Of a DNA stretch of 15,361 bases, positions 13,671-15,361 are shown piece by piece. Numbering within the stretch: position 1 is the first letter of the stretch; the number at the start of each line of letters is the position of its first letter. The stretch is from Pseudoflavonifractor sp047637855 (GTDB lineage Bacteria; Bacillota; Clostridia; Oscillospirales; Oscillospiraceae), in assembly GCA_047637855.1 (NCBI GenBank), contig JBLJBF010000054.1, positions 1-15,361 on the forward strand, written 5' to 3'. The position numbers were made by a program, and so were the translations under genes. The notes beneath the pieces are model-generated. The model searched no databases and was not told the DNA's origin. It worked only from the letters and a program-made list of their open reading frames with translations.

Positions 13671-13699
13671 TTGACACAAAGGCGTTCACGCACTAAAAT
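13671..13699 (+). promoter_or_regulatory. Promoter of rny
   Basis: TTGACA at 13671-13676, a 17-nt spacer and TAAAAT at 13694-13699. The leader is about 134 nt, long for this window. It contains a weak dyad around 13717-13742 but no recognised riboswitch. Confidence 0.75.
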
Positions 13700-13839
13700 A
13701 GATAAGGTATAGCGTTTTGAGGAGCAGCGGTTTGCTTTTCAAATTTTTTAGCGAAATGGACAAGCCAGGGCCTTTCGCGCGTACCATTTTATGAAAGATG
13801 ATAAAAAATAAGAAAGAAAGAGAGGTGTAGCGAATTCTC

Positions 13840-15361
13840 ATGTTGCCAATTTGGATTACTGTATTAGTCGGCGTTGTCGCGCTTTTCATCGGCGTGCTTG
13901 TGCTCGGTATCCCCATCGGCGTTCAGATCCGTAAGCAGACCGCCGAGAAGGAGATCGCCAGCGCCGAGGACGAGGCCAAGCGCATCATCAACGAAGCCAT
14001 CAAGAGCGCCGAGAGCAAGAAACGCGAGGCGCTGGTCGAGGCCAAGGAAGAGATCCTCAAGGCCCGCAACGATTTCGAGCGCGACTCCAAGGAGCAGCGC
14101 GCCGAGCTCCAGAAACAGGAGCGCAGGCTTCAGCAAAAAGAAGAGAACATCGACAGAAAGACCGAGAACATCGAGCGAAAAGAAGAGACCATCCAGAATA
14201 AGCTGACCGCCCTCGAGGAGGAGCGGGAGTCCATTGCCACCGTCAAGAGAGCCCAGATGGAGGTGCTCGAGCGCATCTCGGGCTTTACCGCCGAGGAGGC
14301 CAAGAACTACCTCATCGACCAGTTGGAAGTCGAGGTCACCCACGAGTCGGCCATGAAGATCCGCGAGATCGAGGCACAGCTCAAGGATGAGGCCGACACC
14401 AAGGCCAAGGAGATTCTCTCTCTCGCCATCCAGCGCTGCGCTGCCGACCATGTGGCCGAGGCCACCGTGAGCGTGGTGGCGCTGCCCAACGACGAGATGA
14501 AGGGCCGCATCATCGGCCGCGAGGGCCGCAACATCCGCACCCTGGAGACCATGACGGGCGTGGATCTCATCATCGACGACACCCCGGAGGCCATCACGGT
14601 CTCCTGCTTTGACCCCGTCCGCCGGGAGATCGCCCGCATCGCGCTGGAAAAGCTCATCGTGGACGGCCGCATTCACCCCGCCCGCATCGAGGAGATGGTG
14701 GAGAAGGCCAAGCGCGAGGTGGACGCCACCATCAAGGCCGAGGGCGAGCGCGCTGTGTTCGAGACCAATGTCCACGGCCTCCATCCCGAGCTTGTCAAGC
14801 TCCTGGGCCGGATGCGCTACCGCACGAGCTACGGGCAGAACGTACTCAACCACTCCATCGAGGTATCCCATCTGGCCGGACTCATGGCCGCCGAGCTGGG
14901 GGCCGACGTCACCGCCGCCAAGCGGGCCGGTCTTCTCCACGACCTGGGCAAGAGCATCGACCACGAGGTGGAGGGCTCTCACGTGGCCATCGGCGTGGAG
15001 CTGGCCCGCAAGTACAAAGAGCACGAAGACATCGTCCACGCCATTGAGGCCCACCATAACGACGTGGAGCCCCGCACCGTGGTTGCCTGTCTGGTTCAGG
15101 CGGCCGACGCGGTGTCCGCCGCCCGTCCCGGCGCCCGGCGCGAGAACCTGGAGAATTATATCAAGCGCCTGGAGAAGCTGGAGGAGGTCACCTCCTCCTT
15201 CCACGGCGTGGAGAAGAGCTTTGCCATCCAGGCCGGCCGCGAGGTGCGCATCATGGTGGCACCCGAGAAGGTGAGCGAGGACCAGATGGTTCTGCTGGCC
15301 CGGGATATCGCCAAGAAGATCGAAGACGAGCTGGAGTATCCCGGCCAGATCAAGATCAACA
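13840..15361 (+). CDS. rny: Ribonuclease Y, 3' end cut by window
   Basis: Membrane-anchored endoribonuclease that starts bulk mRNA decay in Firmicutes. 507 codons are visible, and the family norm of about 520 suggests that only some 13 residues are missing. The N-terminal transmembrane helix is at about 4-27 (WITVLVGVVALFIGVLVLGI), followed by a long charged coiled coil (about 30-200). Next come a KH domain with GRIIGREGRNI (GREG near 226-229) and an HD domain with H367-D368 in GLLHDLGKS and HNDVEPRT further on. The start is ATG 13840 with a GAGAGGTG about 12 nt upstream, a rather long spacing. No internal stop or frameshift was found. Confidence 0.96.
   Translation, partial: MLPIWITVLVGVVALFIGVLVLGIPIGVQIRKQTAEKEIASAEDEAKRIINEAIKSAESKKREALVEAKEEILKARNDFERDSKEQRAELQKQERRLQQKEENIDRKTENIERKEETIQNKLTALEEERESIATVKRAQMEVLERISGFTAEEAKNYLIDQLEVEVTHESAMKIREIEAQLKDEADTKAKEILSLAIQRCAADHVAEATVSVVALPNDEMKGRIIGREGRNIRTLETMTGVDLIIDDTPEAITVSCFDPVRREIARIALEKLIVDGRIHPARIEEMVEKAKREVDATIKAEGERAVFETNVHGLHPELVKLLGRMRYRTSYGQNVLNHSIEVSHLAGLMAAELGADVTAAKRAGLLHDLGKSIDHEVEGSHVAIGVELARKYKEHEDIVHAIEAHHNDVEPRTVVACLVQAADAVSAARPGARRENLENYIKRLEKLEEVTSSFHGVEKSFAIQAGREVRIMVAPEKVSEDQMVLLARDIAKKIEDELEYPGQIKIN

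Noticed and set aside
13864..15204. 446-codon minus-strand ORF opposite rny
   Set aside because: Leu/Gly/Asp-rich antisense shadow of the RNase Y coiled coil and KH/HD domains.
1..15361. CRISPR array, insertion sequence, transposase, integrase or phage genes
   Set aside because: No regularly spaced repeats, no terminal inverted repeats with a transposase ORF and no recombinase motifs were found.

Overview
The window looks like chromosomal DNA from a GC-rich Firmicute of class Clostridia, probably a gut Oscillospiraceae-type organism. This rests on the Firmicute suf operon with the SufU scaffold, AGGAGG-type ribosome sites, TTG and GTG starts, RNase Y and a ComEB-type deaminase. The genus is inference. 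All coordinates were counted by hand.

Layout. (1) Positions 4-4908, minus strand: a five-gene sufC-sufB-sufD-sufS-sufU operon for Fe-S cluster assembly, tightly packed with overlaps, read from a promoter near 4947-4974 that carries a dyad over its -10. (2) Positions 5059-6652, plus strand: a divergent transcript starts from a consensus promoter. It runs through a 39-codon leader ORF and two terminator hairpins, then reaches metY (O-acetylhomoserine sulfhydrylase). Part of the leader ORF can pair with the 5' arm of the second terminator, so this looks like an undescribed transcription attenuator. (3) Positions 6653-7304: a gene-free stretch with back-to-back AT-rich palindromes, three head-to-tail DnaA-box-like 9-mers, a 20-bp palindrome and a strong terminator. 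It is origin-like. (4) Positions 7305-8675: mnmE, without its usual partner mnmG downstream. (5) Positions 8744-12480: a visibly more AT-rich accessory block that begins beside a degenerate tRNA-Thr-like sequence. It holds an AraC/GyrI-like regulator, a small C39-like cysteine-peptidase-fold protein and a GNAT acetyltransferase in one operon. A LytTR regulator with a DUF3021 membrane partner and a small membrane protein follow in a second operon, behind a pair of 21-bp-phased direct repeats. (6) Positions 12489-15361: return to GC-rich core-like DNA with a zinc-ribbon membrane protein (minus), a dCMP deaminase and a 3'-truncated rny.

How parts connect. The suf genes use cysteine sulfur to build clusters, and MetY fixes sulfide into homocysteine. 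The two share a divergent control region, which suggests coordinated sulfur use. The accessory block appears to be two self-contained regulatory modules inserted between housekeeping genes.
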